A stretch of 64,000 bases of DNA from Sphingomonas sp. 28-63-12 (lineage in GTDB: Bacteria > Pseudomonadota > Alphaproteobacteria > Sphingomonadales > Sphingomonadaceae): assembly GCA_002281535.1 (NCBI GenBank), contig NCGD01000016.1, forward strand, positions 1 to 64,000, written 5' to 3'. Position 1 is the stretch's first letter; every line of letters begins with the position of its first letter. Shown piece after piece: positions 1 through 9,402 of this stretch. Below the pieces are notes generated by a model, which had not been told where the DNA came from, did not search any database, and saw only the letters and a program-made list of their open reading frames with translations. The translations under genes and the position numbers were made by a program.

Positions 1-150
<150 letters not shown>

Positions 151-302
151 AGTCCCACCATCAATGACAGCTCTGGGCTTTGCCCCTAGTGGTCGTCGAT
201 AGGTCGGATGATCATCGTACGCCTGATTAATTTTGTGAACGAGCTTGCTTGTTTGCAGTGCACGATCTTAAGAACCGTTTTTCTTGACAGCACCGGCTTC
301 AT

Positions 303-420
303 TGCCTGGTGGCCATAGCGTCAGTGAACCACCCGATCCCATCCCGAACTCGGCCGTGAAACCTGACAGCGCCGATGGTACTACTGCCTAAGCAGTGGAA
401 GAGTAGGTCGTCGCCAGGCA
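303..420 (+). rRNA. rrf: 5S ribosomal RNA
   Basis: The ends 'tgcctggtggcc' and 'gtcgccaggca' pair to form helix I. Inside is the conserved 'cccgatcccatcccgaactc' core of 5S rRNA followed by 'gccgatggta'. Length is about 118 nt, normal for the family. It lies ~150 nt after 23S and ~115 nt before tRNA-fMet, so it belongs to the same rRNA transcript. Ends are good to a few bases. Confidence 0.93.
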
Positions 421-534
421 TTGTAGCTGGTGCTGTACGGAAACTTTGCTGGGAGCCTGTTGCGGAGGTGTTTGCGTCTCTGGCTGGTAAGATTTGGACT
501 GGTCCGGCACGGCTGGATCGCGTCCGATGGTTGG

Positions 535-611
<77 letters not shown>

Positions 612-627
612 CCATCCCCTATTCACA

Positions 628-658
628 AGCGTCTTGAGATTTCTCAAGGCGCTTTTTT
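628..658 (+). terminator. intrinsic terminator of the rRNA operon
   Basis: An 11-bp stem (628-638 with 643-653, one G-T wobble) with a 4-nt loop is followed directly by a run of six T. It sits 17 nt after tRNA-fMet and is a textbook factor-independent terminator for the 23S-5S-tRNA transcript. Confidence 0.9.
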
Positions 659-944
659 ATTGCCTTTTTCCCAGCGCGAACGGCGCGACTGGGCAATTGC
701 GCGCAGCTATGATTGCAATGACTTTCGCTCCTTTGCCGACGGCTTCGCGAGTCGCGCGGCACCATCCTTTCGCGCCTGCCGGCGGCAATGCTGGGCGGCT
801 GCGTTGCCCCCCAAGGGCAACCAGTTTCTCTCAACCAAACTTGATATCGGCGGCATGCTGATTCGAGCATAATTGCACGCGCCCGGCCATTGCTTTGATC
901 GCCGCCCCTCGCCATTCTCCAAACTCTGTCGAGGGGATATTCTT
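659..944. other. intergenic region, nothing recognised
   Basis: About 290 bases between the rRNA terminator and the next gene. Short open frames here on both strands show no family signature. The last ~15 bases contain the ribosome binding site 'gaggggat' for the downstream amidohydrolase. No promoter could be assigned by eye. Confidence 0.5.
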
Positions 945-2984
945 ATGCGCCGTCTGCTCGTTGCGACATTGCTCGCTGCCACCACATCCATCGTCCATGC
1001 CGAAGCAACGCCGAAAGAGCGGTTGCTGACGCCACCGGCGGGCGCGCGCCACTACACGATCAGTTCGGCCGCGGGAAAGCATGGCGACGTCTGGGCCTGG
1101 TCGCAGCCCGACGGGCGGCAAGCCTATCGCATGTCGATGTCGCTGCGGGGTTGGGTGACCGAAACCGATGAGCTGGTGACGCTTGATTCCGCTCGCCGAC
1201 CCGTGGAAATTGCCATTAACGGCTTTACCGATAGCGGTGATGCAACCGAGCATTTCAAGGTCGACAGTAATGGCGTGGCGCGCTGGAAGACCGCAATCGA
1301 CGCCGGGACGGCACCGATCGGCAGCAAGCGCTACAACAGCTATGGCGGCCCACCGCTCGCCAGCGAACTCGACGTCGACGCGCTCGTTGCGGCCGGTGAC
1401 AAGGGCATCGATCTCCTGCCAACAGGCCATGCCGCCATTGCGATCGGCCAGTCCCTGCAGGTCGATGGGCCGACGGGCCCGAAGACGATCAAGCTGGCCT
1501 TTCTCACTGGCTATGGCTTCTCACCGTCCCCGGTCTGGCTCGACAGCGACAACCACTATTTTGGCAATGCCGGCGTGGTCTCGTTTCTGCCCGAGGGGTA
1601 TGAGAAGACTGGCCCGACGCTGAAGGAGGCACAGGACAAGGCAACCGCCGATATGGTGCGCGGTTTGGCGCACCGGTTCCTGAGCATCGCCAATCATAGC
1701 CCTACGCTGATCGATCATGTGCTGATGTTCGATTCTGTCGGCGGCGGATATATACCCGACCGCGCCGTCTTGATCGCCGATGGCAAGGTTGCCGCGATCG
1801 GCGCAGCAGGATCGATCGCGGCACCAGCTGGCGCGACGGTAATCGACGGGCGCGGCAAGACGCTGACGCCAGGGCTTTGGGACGCGCACCAGCATGTCGG
1901 CGACGACTGGAATCTGTTGCAGAATGTTGCGACGGGCATGACCAATTACCGCAGCCCGGGATCGGCGATCGACGATGCCCTCAGCATCTACAAACGGCGC
2001 GCGGCCGGCGACCTGCTGGCACCCGACGGCAAGATATCGGTGATCATCGACCGCAAAGATCCGCTGGCGGCCCAGGGCGCGCTGACGGTTTCATCAGGCG
2101 TCGAAGCCATCGCTGCGGTCGACAAGATCAAGGCGGCCGGGCTGTGGGGGGCCAAATTCTATACCTCGATGGACCCCGCTTGGATCGCCCCCGCTGCCGC
2201 CGAAGCGCACAAGCTAGGCCTCCACGTACACGGCCATGTGCCCGCCGGCATGCGTCCGCTTGAGGCGGTGCGCGCTGGCTATGACGAAGTGACCCACATC
2301 AACTTCATCCTGATGCAGGCCATGCCACAAGCGATCGTCGACAAGGCCAACACCGCTGCCCGGCTGGAAGGGCCGGCCAAATATGGCAAGGATGTCGATC
2401 TTGATTCGCCAGCGATGACATCTTTCTATGCCGAGCTCGCCCAGCGGCACACGATCATCGACCCGACCTTGACCGTCTGGGAACCGCTGATGACGTCTGA
2501 CGGCAGCGCGATCTCGCCCGAATATGCCGCCTTTACCGACGTCGCGCCGCCTGCGGTGGTGCGGGGCTGGAAGATTGGTGGCTATCCCCTGTTCGACGGG
2601 CTGACGCGCGATGATTTCCGCAAGAGCTTTGCCAAGATGGTCGATCTGGTCGGCAAGCTGCACAAGGCGGGCGTGCCGATAGTCGCCGGGACCGATGGCT
2701 ATGGGCTGGAGCTGGTGCGTGAGCTGGAACTTTACCAGCAGGCCGGGCTCAGCAATGCCGAGGCGCTGCAGACCGCGACGATCATCCCGGCGCGGATGAC
2801 CGGCATGGACGACCGCACCGGATCGATCGCGATCGGCAAGACCGCCGACATCATTCTGGTCGATGGGGATGTATCGCAGAACCTTGGTAATTTGCGCCAT
2901 GTGCACACTGTCTTCCTCGACGGGTACCGCCTTGATGGCGCTGCGCTTCGGGGGGCGAGCGGACTCAGTGGCATGCCGAAATGA
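945..2984 (+). CDS. exported amidohydrolase-family protein
   Basis: A 679-residue protein. The ATG at 945 was chosen over an in-frame ATG at 873 because 'gaggggat' lies just upstream and the product then begins with a clean Sec signal peptide (MRRLLVATLLAATTSIVHA). The N-terminal ~230 residues are family-specific; from ~250 on it is an amidohydrolase: the short beta-sandwich strand segment 'RAVLIADGKVAAIG', then the metal motif DAHQHV (a variant of HxH), HVHGHVPAG, a conserved 'THINF', and the C-terminal 'GTDGYG' that supplies the catalytic aspartate, ending in the 'GKTADIILVDGD' sandwich domain. This resembles imidazolonepropionase- and Xaa-Pro-type metal hydrolases of the periplasm. The substrate cannot be told; the first histidine of the usual HxH is a glutamine-flanked HQH form here. 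It converges on the next gene. Confidence 0.85.
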   Translation: MRRLLVATLLAATTSIVHAEATPKERLLTPPAGARHYTISSAAGKHGDVWAWSQPDGRQAYRMSMSLRGWVTETDELVTLDSARRPVEIAINGFTDSGDATEHFKVDSNGVARWKTAIDAGTAPIGSKRYNSYGGPPLASELDVDALVAAGDKGIDLLPTGHAAIAIGQSLQVDGPTGPKTIKLAFLTGYGFSPSPVWLDSDNHYFGNAGVVSFLPEGYEKTGPTLKEAQDKATADMVRGLAHRFLSIANHSPTLIDHVLMFDSVGGGYIPDRAVLIADGKVAAIGAAGSIAAPAGATVIDGRGKTLTPGLWDAHQHVGDDWNLLQNVATGMTNYRSPGSAIDDALSIYKRRAAGDLLAPDGKISVIIDRKDPLAAQGALTVSSGVEAIAAVDKIKAAGLWGAKFYTSMDPAWIAPAAAEAHKLGLHVHGHVPAGMRPLEAVRAGYDEVTHINFILMQAMPQAIVDKANTAARLEGPAKYGKDVDLDSPAMTSFYAELAQRHTIIDPTLTVWEPLMTSDGSAISPEYAAFTDVAPPAVVRGWKIGGYPLFDGLTRDDFRKSFAKMVDLVGKLHKAGVPIVAGTDGYGLELVRELELYQQAGLSNAEALQTATIIPARMTGMDDRTGSIAIGKTADIILVDGDVSQNLGNLRHVHTVFLDGYRLDGAALRGASGLSGMPK

Positions 2985-3051
2985 GACTATCCGTTCCGGC
3001 GCAATGCGTGGGGCACGCGCCAATGCCGTCTGGCGGGAATCCCGGGCCGCA

Positions 3052-5391
3052 TCATGCCAGGAACAGCTCCGCGGCCGCGTCGATGATTGCCTCGGCATCG
3101 AGCCGATAGTGGCGATGGAGATCGGGCAGGTCGCCGGTCTGGCCGAAACGATCGACGCCGAGCGGGCTGACTCGCATCCCGCGCACCCCGCCGAGCCAGG
3201 AAAGCGCGCCCGGTGAGCCATCGATGATCGTCACCAGCCCGGCCCCCGGGGCGAGTGCCGACAGCAATGTCTCGACATGCGATGGCGCCGGCGGCGTGCC
3301 GGTCCAGCGCGCTGCGCGCCGCGCCGACCAGCCGCGATGCAGCAGATCGGGCGAGGTTACGTTGAGCAGCCCGAGCCCCGGCAGATCCTCGAGCAGCGCC
3401 GCATGCGCGGCGAGCACTTCGGGGGCAACCGCGCCGCTGAACACCAGCGCCGCCTCGGTCCGTGGACCGGGCTTGCGCAGCCAATAGCCACCCTTGAGCA
3501 CGCCCGCCTCCCAATCGTCATCGCCGCGTGCCGGCTGGGGGATCGAGCGCGTGCTGAGCCGCAGATAGACCGAACCGCCGTCATCGGCCTGGATGTGCGC
3601 AAAGGCGTGGCGCATGATCAGGGTCAGCTCATCGGCAAAGGCCGGCTCATAATAGGTCAGCCCCGGCTGGCCCATGCCGATCAGCGGCGTGTTGATAGAC
3701 TGGTGCGCGCCGCCCTCCGCCGCGAGCGTCAGCCCGGAGGGCGTGCCGACCAGCAGGAAGCGCGCGTCCTGGTAACAGGCATAGTTCAGCGCATCGAGCC
3801 CGCGCGCAATGAACGGATCATAGACCGTGCCGACCGGGATCAGCCGCGTCCCGAAATGCGGCGCAGCGAGGCCAAGCGAGGCGAGCATCAGGAAGAAATT
3901 ATTCTCGGCAATCCCCAGCTCGATATGCTGGCCAGCGGCATGACCGGCCCATTTCTGCGCCGAGGGGATGTTGGCCGCGCGGAACACATCCGCCAGTTCC
4001 CGGCGGCGGAACAGCCCGCGCTGGTTGACGAAGCCGCCAAGATTGGTGGTCTGGGTCACATCGGGCGCCGTGGTGACGATGCGGTCGCCCAGCGGTTCGC
4101 CGGATTTGGCGAGATCGAGCAGGATGCGGCCAAAGGCGCTCTGGGTCGATTGCTCGTCGCCATCGGGCACGGGCAAGCGCGCCGGGACCGGCACCGCTGG
4201 CGCTTGCGGTTCGGCGTGTTTGCGGGCGAGCGCGCTGCGCCCGATAAACGCCTGCAGCTCGGCTGCGACATTGTCGCCCAGCCCGGCAAAGGGGGCCCAT
4301 TCCTCGCCCGCCGCGATCCCCAGGCTGTCGCGCAACGCGGTGATCTGGGGCGGGTTCATCATCCCTGAGTGATTGTCCTTATGGCCGGCAAGCGGCAGGC
4401 CATAGCCCTTGATCGTATAGGCGATGAACAAGGTCGGGCGATCATCATCGGCACTGTCGAACGCTGTGCATAATGTTTCCATGCAATGCCCGCCAAGATT
4501 GGTCATCAATGCGGCCAGGGCGGTATCGTCATAGCTGCCCAGCAGCGTGGCGACATGCGGCTTGACGCCGATATCGGCCATCAGCCGGGCGCGCCATGCC
4601 GCGCCGCCCTGATAGGTCAAGACCGCGAAATCGGCATTGGGGCAGGTGTCGATCCAGTCCTGCAACGAGGTGCCGCCGGGCCGGCCGAAGGCCGCACGCT
4701 GCTGGACGCCATATTTCAGCGTCAGTACCCGCCAGCCGCAAGTCTCGAAGATATCGTCGAACCGGCGAAACATCCGGTCGGCGGTGGTATGATCAAGCGA
4801 CTGGCGATTGTAATCGACCACCCACCAGCAATTGCGCAGATCATGCTTATAGCCCTCGATCAGGCACTCATAGATATTGCCCTCATCAAGCTCGGCATCG
4901 CCCATCAGCGCGATCATCCGCCCGGCGTCAGCCTCGGCCAGCGCGCCGTGCGCGATCAGATAATCCTGCACCAGGCTGGAAAAGGCGGTCACCGCGACGC
5001 CAAGCCCGACCGACCCGGTCGAGAAATCAACCGGTATCCGGTCCTTGGTGCGCGAGGGATAGCTTTGCGCGCCGCCCAGCCCGCGAAAACGCTGCAGCTG
5101 ATCGAGGCTCTGCGTCCCGAGCAGATAATGGATCGCGTGCAGCACAGGCCCGGCATGCGGCTTCACCGCCACCTTGTCCTGCGGGCGCAGCGCATGGAAA
5201 TAAAGCGCGGCCATGATCGCCGTCATCGAGGCACAGCTCGCCTGATGCCCGCCCACCTTCAGCCCGTCGCGCTTCTCGCGCAGGTGATTGGCGTTGTGCA
5301 CCGTCCATGCCGACAACCAGCGCAGCCGCGTGTCGAGCAGGTCGAGCGCGGCCAGCGTATCCTGGCGATCATGGGAGCCGAGCAGGGTCAT
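3052..5391 (-). CDS. AceE/transketolase-like thiamine diphosphate enzyme
   Basis: A 779-residue ThDP-dependent enzyme. The cofactor motif GDAELDEG...NRQSLD (residues ~164-200), the N-terminal 'KVGGHQAS' and the C-terminal transketolase-type half (pyrimidine-binding domain with 'ELGIAENNFFLML') give the single-chain layout of homodimeric pyruvate dehydrogenase E1 (AceE) and transketolase, rather than the two-chain E1. It is shorter than E. coli AceE (~887 residues). No E2 or E3 gene is adjacent, so a role as an E1 subunit is not supported by context; a stand-alone 2-oxo acid or ketose-converting enzyme is equally possible. The neighbouring LysR gene lies upstream on the same strand with a 57-bp gap, so LysR and this gene may be co-transcribed. 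It is read from the ATG at 5391. Confidence 0.8.
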   Translation of the reverse strand: MTLLGSHDRQDTLAALDLLDTRLRWLSAWTVHNANHLREKRDGLKVGGHQASCASMTAIMAALYFHALRPQDKVAVKPHAGPVLHAIHYLLGTQSLDQLQRFRGLGGAQSYPSRTKDRIPVDFSTGSVGLGVAVTAFSSLVQDYLIAHGALAEADAGRMIALMGDAELDEGNIYECLIEGYKHDLRNCWWVVDYNRQSLDHTTADRMFRRFDDIFETCGWRVLTLKYGVQQRAAFGRPGGTSLQDWIDTCPNADFAVLTYQGGAAWRARLMADIGVKPHVATLLGSYDDTALAALMTNLGGHCMETLCTAFDSADDDRPTLFIAYTIKGYGLPLAGHKDNHSGMMNPPQITALRDSLGIAAGEEWAPFAGLGDNVAAELQAFIGRSALARKHAEPQAPAVPVPARLPVPDGDEQSTQSAFGRILLDLAKSGEPLGDRIVTTAPDVTQTTNLGGFVNQRGLFRRRELADVFRAANIPSAQKWAGHAAGQHIELGIAENNFFLMLASLGLAAPHFGTRLIPVGTVYDPFIARGLDALNYACYQDARFLLVGTPSGLTLAAEGGAHQSINTPLIGMGQPGLTYYEPAFADELTLIMRHAFAHIQADDGGSVYLRLSTRSIPQPARGDDDWEAGVLKGGYWLRKPGPRTEAALVFSGAVAPEVLAAHAALLEDLPGLGLLNVTSPDLLHRGWSARRAARWTGTPPAPSHVETLLSALAPGAGLVTIIDGSPGALSWLGGVRGMRVSPLGVDRFGQTGDLPDLHRHYRLDAEAIIDAAAELFLA

Positions 5392-5448
5392 TCAGCGTTG
5401 TCCGTCAGCAAAGGTAGTAATGCCATCACGCAAAAGTTTGGGTTGGCG

Positions 5449-6375
5449 TCAAGCTTGCGCCACCACCCCGCCAGATTGCACTGCGGCGCTGTACGCCCGC
5501 AGTGCATTGGCCAGATGCTCCATAAAAAGCCGCGCCTTGGCCGGCGGCTTGCGGCCCAGCGGTGAGACGGTGTGGACGTCGATCGGCGGCAGGGCGAAAT
5601 CGGGCAGCACCCGGACAAGATCGCCGCGGGCAAGCTCCATCCGACACGCAAAGGCCGACGTCATCGCCAGCCCGAATCCCGCCATGGCGGCGGCGAGCAG
5701 GCCTTCGGTTGAGGTTGCTACCAGTCGCGCCTCCAGCTTGACCGACGTCTCGCCGCCCGCCTTGTCGCGCAGCGTCCAGATATCGTTGCCGGGCGAACGG
5801 CCGCTGATGATGTCATGCGCTTGCAGATCGGCAATTGTCACGGGCGCCGCCCGCTGCGCCAGATAGCTGGGGCTGGCGACAATATAGCGCGGCGCTGTCG
5901 CGATGCGCCGACTGACAAAGCTCGAATCGTCCAGCGGGCCAAGTCGGATCGCGAGGTCGACACCTTCGTCGAGCAAATCGACGCGGCGATCGGCCATCAG
6001 CAGTTCGACCCGCAATCCTGGGTGGGCTTCAAGGAATGGGCCGAGGCGAGGGGCGATTTCGCGCGCGCCAAAAGTAACGGGCGTGGCGACGCGCAATACG
6101 CCGGACAGCCCGTCCGACCCGCGAACCGCATTCTCGACATCTTCGATCTCGACCAGCACGCTGCGCGCGCGATCCAGCAGCAGCGCGCCCGCTTCGGTCG
6201 GCACCACCTGCCGCGTCGTCCGCGTCAACAGCTTGACGCCGAGCCGCGCCTCGAGCGCGCCGATCATCCGCGACACGGTTGGCTGGGCATAGCCCAGTTC
6301 GCGCCCGGCGCGCGAAAAGCTACCCGTCTCTGCCACGCGCACGAACAAGGTCAGGTCGTTGAAGCGATCACTCAT
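5449..6375 (-). CDS. LysR-family transcriptional regulator
   Basis: A 308-residue protein with the N-terminal winged helix-turn-helix of LysR regulators (residues ~17-41, 'AGRELGYAQPTVSRMIGALE' region) and a C-terminal periplasmic-binding-like effector domain ('ARLVATSTEGLLAAAMAGFG'). It belongs to the CrgA/AaeR-like branch by its opening 'FNDLTLFVRVAETGSFSRAG'. It is divergent from the AhpD-like and peroxiredoxin genes across 114 bp, the standard LysR arrangement, so these and possibly the downstream AceE-like gene are its likely targets. The effector is unknown. Confidence 0.92.
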   Translation of the reverse strand: MSDRFNDLTLFVRVAETGSFSRAGRELGYAQPTVSRMIGALEARLGVKLLTRTTRQVVPTEAGALLLDRARSVLVEIEDVENAVRGSDGLSGVLRVATPVTFGAREIAPRLGPFLEAHPGLRVELLMADRRVDLLDEGVDLAIRLGPLDDSSFVSRRIATAPRYIVASPSYLAQRAAPVTIADLQAHDIISGRSPGNDIWTLRDKAGGETSVKLEARLVATSTEGLLAAAMAGFGLAMTSAFACRMELARGDLVRVLPDFALPPIDVHTVSPLGRKPPAKARLFMEHLANALRAYSAAVQSGGVVAQA

Positions 6376-6489
6376 AGCAAAATCGTATAAGTCATAGAGA
6401 AAATGAAGGGATACAACAGAATCACTGCATGAGCCATTTCCTGGTCACCGGCAACGGACGTGTTGCTGGAAACCATCAGGAGACCCGCA
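6376..6489. promoter_or_regulatory. divergent promoter region, LysR / AhpD-like
   Basis: The 114-bp gap between the divergent LysR and AhpD-like genes is more AT-rich than its surroundings at the LysR end ('caaaatcgtataagtcatag'). LysR proteins normally bind such gaps at T-N11-A boxes, but no single box is convincing by eye. The AhpD-like gene has the RBS 'aggaga' at ~6478. Confidence 0.4.
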
Positions 6490-7065
6490 ATGACCATCGC
6501 CTTCACCCGTTACACGGCAGACACCGCCCCCGAAGCCGCCAAGCCGATCCTCGGTGCCGTCAAGGCTGCCTTCGGCTTTGTCCCCAATTTGCAGGCGACG
6601 ATGGCCGAGAGCCCTGAGCTGCTCGCCGGTTACTCCACCTTGTGGGATCTGTTTGGTAAATCGACGCTGTCGGCGACCGAGCAGCAGGTCGTCTACATGA
6701 CCGCGAACTTTGAACATGAATGTCATTATTGCATGGCCGGCCACACCACGCTGTCGAAGATGCAGAAGATCGACGATGCGATCATCGCCGCGCTGCGCAG
6801 TGGCACCGCCATCCCCGATGCTAAGTTCGAAGCGCTCCACCGCTTCGCGACCGCTGTCGTCCAGAACCGCGGCCATGTCGACGATGCCGGCGTGCAGGCG
6901 TTCCTCGATGCCGGCTACACCCGCCAAAACGTGCTGGAAGTCGTGCTCGGGGTCGCCACCAAGGTGATGAGCAACTACACCAACCACCTGACCGGCACCC
7001 CGCTCGACGGTTTCATGAAGGGCAACGAATGGACCAAGCCCGCAACGCTGCGCGCCGCCGCCTGA
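6490..7065 (+). CDS. carboxymuconolactone decarboxylase (AhpD-like) family protein
   Basis: A 191-residue protein of the AhpD/CMD fold. The redox motif CHYC is at residues 78-81, followed by a histidine in 'CMAGHTTLSK', matching the Cys-x-x-Cys...His active site of AhpD-type peroxidase partners rather than true carboxymuconolactone decarboxylase. The ATG at 6490 follows 'aggaga'; an upstream ATG at 6460 lacks one. It lies 86 bp before a peroxiredoxin gene and is divergent from LysR, so a small inducible thiol-peroxide defence unit is the likely meaning. Confidence 0.85.
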   Translation: MTIAFTRYTADTAPEAAKPILGAVKAAFGFVPNLQATMAESPELLAGYSTLWDLFGKSTLSATEQQVVYMTANFEHECHYCMAGHTTLSKMQKIDDAIIAALRSGTAIPDAKFEALHRFATAVVQNRGHVDDAGVQAFLDAGYTRQNVLEVVLGVATKVMSNYTNHLTGTPLDGFMKGNEWTKPATLRAAA

Positions 7066-7151
7066 CCCTCCACACCCATCCCCATCCCCTCGGCCGACGC
7101 GGGTTCCTCCCCTCCCCCTGCGTCGGCACCCTTTCTAAAAGTGATTTTCTC

Positions 7152-7829
7152 ATGTCCCAACATGCTGCCCTGACCCAGGACCTTGATGCGCTGCGCGCCC
7201 ATTACGCAGTGCACATGCCCGCCGACATCGCTACCGCGATGGTCCGCGCCGATACCGAACTCGCCGCATCCGGCATTGTCGATCGCGCGCTCAAAGCCGG
7301 GCAGTTCGCACCCGATTTCGCCGCGCCCGCCGCCGATGGCACGCCCGTTCGCCTGAGCCGCGCGCTGCGTGATGGTGCAGTCATCCTCAGTTTCTATCGC
7401 GGCGACTGGTGCCCATATTGCAACCTCGAGCTGCGTGCTTACGCGGCGCTGGCCGACCAGATGCAGGGTGCCGGTGTCCGCCTGATCGCGGTGTCCCCGC
7501 AAGACCCCGATCAGTCGGTCCAGGCGGCAAACACCGATCCCTATCCGTTTTCGGTGTTGCGCGATTCGGGGTCAAAAATCGCCCAGGCTTTTGGCATCGC
7601 GTTCGACCTGGCCGATGAACTGCGCCCGCTTTATGCCCGGCTCGGTCATGCGCTGCCCGACATGAACGGCGCAGACTGGATATTGCCGATCCCGGCGACC
7701 TATGTGATCGCCCCCAATGGTGAGATCGTTTTGGCGTTCATCGATACCGATTATCGTCGCAGGCTTGATCCCGCCGATGCGATCGCTGCCGCCTGTCGCG
7801 CCAACCTGATGCGACGCAAGGCCGCTTGA
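7152..7829 (+). CDS. peroxiredoxin-like (AhpC/TSA) protein
   Basis: A 226-residue thioredoxin-fold peroxiredoxin. The strand 'GAVILSFYRGDWCPYCN' carries the peroxidatic cysteine in a C-x-x-C (residues 87-90), and the C-terminal half has 'VIAPNGEIVLAFIDTDYRRR', as in AhpC/TSA proteins. The start at 7152 gives the normal N-terminal length; an upstream in-frame ATG at 7029 would overlap the AhpD-like gene. It should reduce peroxides using thiols and probably works with the preceding AhpD-like protein. Co-regulation by the divergent LysR is inferred from position only. Confidence 0.87.
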   Translation: MSQHAALTQDLDALRAHYAVHMPADIATAMVRADTELAASGIVDRALKAGQFAPDFAAPAADGTPVRLSRALRDGAVILSFYRGDWCPYCNLELRAYAALADQMQGAGVRLIAVSPQDPDQSVQAANTDPYPFSVLRDSGSKIAQAFGIAFDLADELRPLYARLGHALPDMNGADWILPIPATYVIAPNGEIVLAFIDTDYRRRLDPADAIAAACRANLMRRKAA

Positions 7830-8078
7830 GATAACCGGCATTGCCTGATCGCAATCAGCGCTTCGGCCAACAACCGGGCCCAGCCATCGGACTCACCACC
7901 TGTTGGCCCTGCGCCGCTGCGGCGCGGCAGAGGACTAGCAGCCCATCGATATCGGCAGTGACCTCCATCCTGGGCACGAAGGGTAGCGGCATCACCGCCG
8001 CGATCATGATCGCCGATGCGCGCAGGCCCGGCCGACGCACTGAGGCGGATAGGTCGCGCTCGAGCGGAGCGCGCGCCA

Positions 8079-8375
8079 TTACTCGACTAGCGCGTCGATG
8101 GCGGTCGCCAGCTCGATATCGCGGTGGCTGAGCCCGCCGGCGTCGTGCGTCGTCAGCAAGACCTCGACCCGGTTCCAGACATTCGACCATTCGGGGTGAT
8201 GATCTGCCTTTTCGGCCAGCAACGCGACCCGGCTCATAAAGCCGAATGCCTCGATGAAATCGCCAAATGCAAAGCTGCGCGTGATCGCATCTCGGCCCTC
8301 GTCGAAATCCCAATCGGGCAGGCCGTCCAGCGCCTCGATGCGTTCGGCTTCGCTTAGTGGTTCGACCATTTTCAT
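8079..8375 (-). CDS. phhB: pterin-4a-carbinolamine dehydratase
   Basis: A 98-residue protein matching the PCD/DCoH family over its whole length: '[18 protein letters not shown]' at the N-terminus, '[16 protein letters not shown]' with the paired histidines of the active site, and '[15 protein letters not shown]'. It dehydrates 4a-hydroxytetrahydropterin, recycling the cofactor of aromatic amino acid hydroxylases. No phenylalanine hydroxylase gene is nearby. Its start faces the metallopeptidase gene on the other strand with ~30 bp between them. Confidence 0.93.
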   Translation of the reverse strand: MKMVEPLSEAERIEALDGLPDWDFDEGRDAITRSFAFGDFIEAFGFMSRVALLAEKADHHPEWSNVWNRVEVLLTTHDAGGLSHRDIELATAIDALVE

Positions 8376-8407
8376 CGCTCCCTTGCCGTGGCTTTGCGGT
8401 CCGGCCT

Positions 8408-8821
8408 ATGGCGGTCGGCATGATGGGGCAAGCACCGAGTGCGGATGAGATTGAACGGCTGGCGCGCAGCGTGCTCGCGCGGCTACCCAATCCGTTCGCG
8501 GCACACCTCGCCGATATCGTGCTGATCGTCGAGGAATTCGCTGATGAAGAGACGCTCGCCGAGCTCGAGATTGACGATCCGTTCGGCTTGACCGGGCTGT
8601 ATCATGGCCAGCCGGTGGGCGAGAAGAGCAGCATGCAATCGGGCGCGCTGCCCGATCGCATCCACCTCTATCGCCGTCCGATCCTTGATGAGTGGTGCGA
8701 TACCGGGGTCGATCTCACCGCGCTGATCACCCATGTCGTGGTGCATGAGGTTGGCCATCATTTCGGTCTGTCGGATGCGGATATGCACGCTCTCGAGCAA
8801 AATGGGGAACACCAGGCTTGA
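8408..8821 (+). CDS. metallopeptidase family protein (zincin-like)
   Basis: About 137 residues. The zinc motif HEVGHHFGLSD (HExxH plus downstream D) sits at residues ~113-123, the expected place for the small 'minimal' metallopeptidase family found next to ccmA in sphingomonads. The central 'DDPFGLTGLYHG' loop is also typical. The start is uncertain: ATGs at 8408, 8420 and 8423 are all possible and none has a clear RBS; 8357 would run back into the opposite-strand gene. Its stop overlaps the TTG start of ccmA, so it is translationally coupled to the haem exporter genes. Confidence 0.82.
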   Translation: MAVGMMGQAPSADEIERLARSVLARLPNPFAAHLADIVLIVEEFADEETLAELEIDDPFGLTGLYHGQPVGEKSSMQSGALPDRIHLYRRPILDEWCDTGVDLTALITHVVVHEVGHHFGLSDADMHALEQNGEHQA

Positions 8822-9402
8822 GCGGCCTGGCGTTCGATCAGGTCGCCTGCGTGCGCGGCGGGCGATCGCTATTCGAGCGGATTTCCTTTGCGCTGGAGGG
8901 CGGCGATGCGCTGATCGTCAGCGGTCCGAATGGCGTGGGCAAATCAAGCCTGATTCGGATCGCCGCCGGGCTGCTGTCGCCGGCTGCCGGGACAGTGACG
9001 GGCAGTGTGGCGCGCGCCTATCTAGCCGAAGCGCATGCGCTGGATCCGGAACGCGTGCTGGCCGATGCCTTGCTGTTCTGGGCCCGGATCGACGGTGCGG
9101 GGCGGGCCGAGGTTGCCGCCGCGCTCGTCGACGTCGGGCTTGCCCATATTGCCGATGTGCCGGTGCGGCTGCTGTCAACCGGGCAACGGCGGCGCGCGGC
9201 ACTGGCCCCGCTGATCGCCAGCGGCGCCCCCGTCTGGCTGCTCGACGAACCGGCAAGCGGGCTTGATATCGCGGCGGTCGCGCGGCTTGGTGAGATCATC
9301 GCCGCGCACCGCGCGCGCGGGGGGGCGGTACTGATCGCGACGCATCAGCCGATCGCCGTACCCGATGCCCGCGAAATCATGTTGTCGGGAGTGGCCGCGT
9401 GA
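8818..9402 (+). CDS. ccmA: haem ABC exporter, ATP-binding protein CcmA
   Basis: A 194-residue ABC ATPase: Walker A GPNGVGKSS (36-44), signature LSTGQRRRAAL, Walker B VWLLDEP and the switch histidine in 'LIATHQP'. The length and the adjoining ccmB identify it as CcmA of cytochrome c maturation, which powers release of haem-loaded CcmE. It begins at a TTG overlapping the stop of the metallopeptidase gene and overlaps ccmB by one to four bases, so the three genes form one operon. Confidence 0.94.
   Translation: MSGLAFDQVACVRGGRSLFERISFALEGGDALIVSGPNGVGKSSLIRIAAGLLSPAAGTVTGSVARAYLAEAHALDPERVLADALLFWARIDGAGRAEVAAALVDVGLAHIADVPVRLLSTGQRRRAALAPLIASGAPVWLLDEPASGLDIAAVARLGEIIAAHRARGGAVLIATHQPIAVPDAREIMLSGVAA

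Noticed and set aside
2214..3221. 335-residue minus-strand frame over the amidohydrolase end
   Set aside because: Antisense to conserved amidohydrolase sequence and without any motif.
7830..8078. Possible small gene between the peroxiredoxin and pterin dehydratase genes
   Set aside because: Frames exist on both strands but none has an RBS, a family motif or a convincing start; left as unassigned intergenic sequence.
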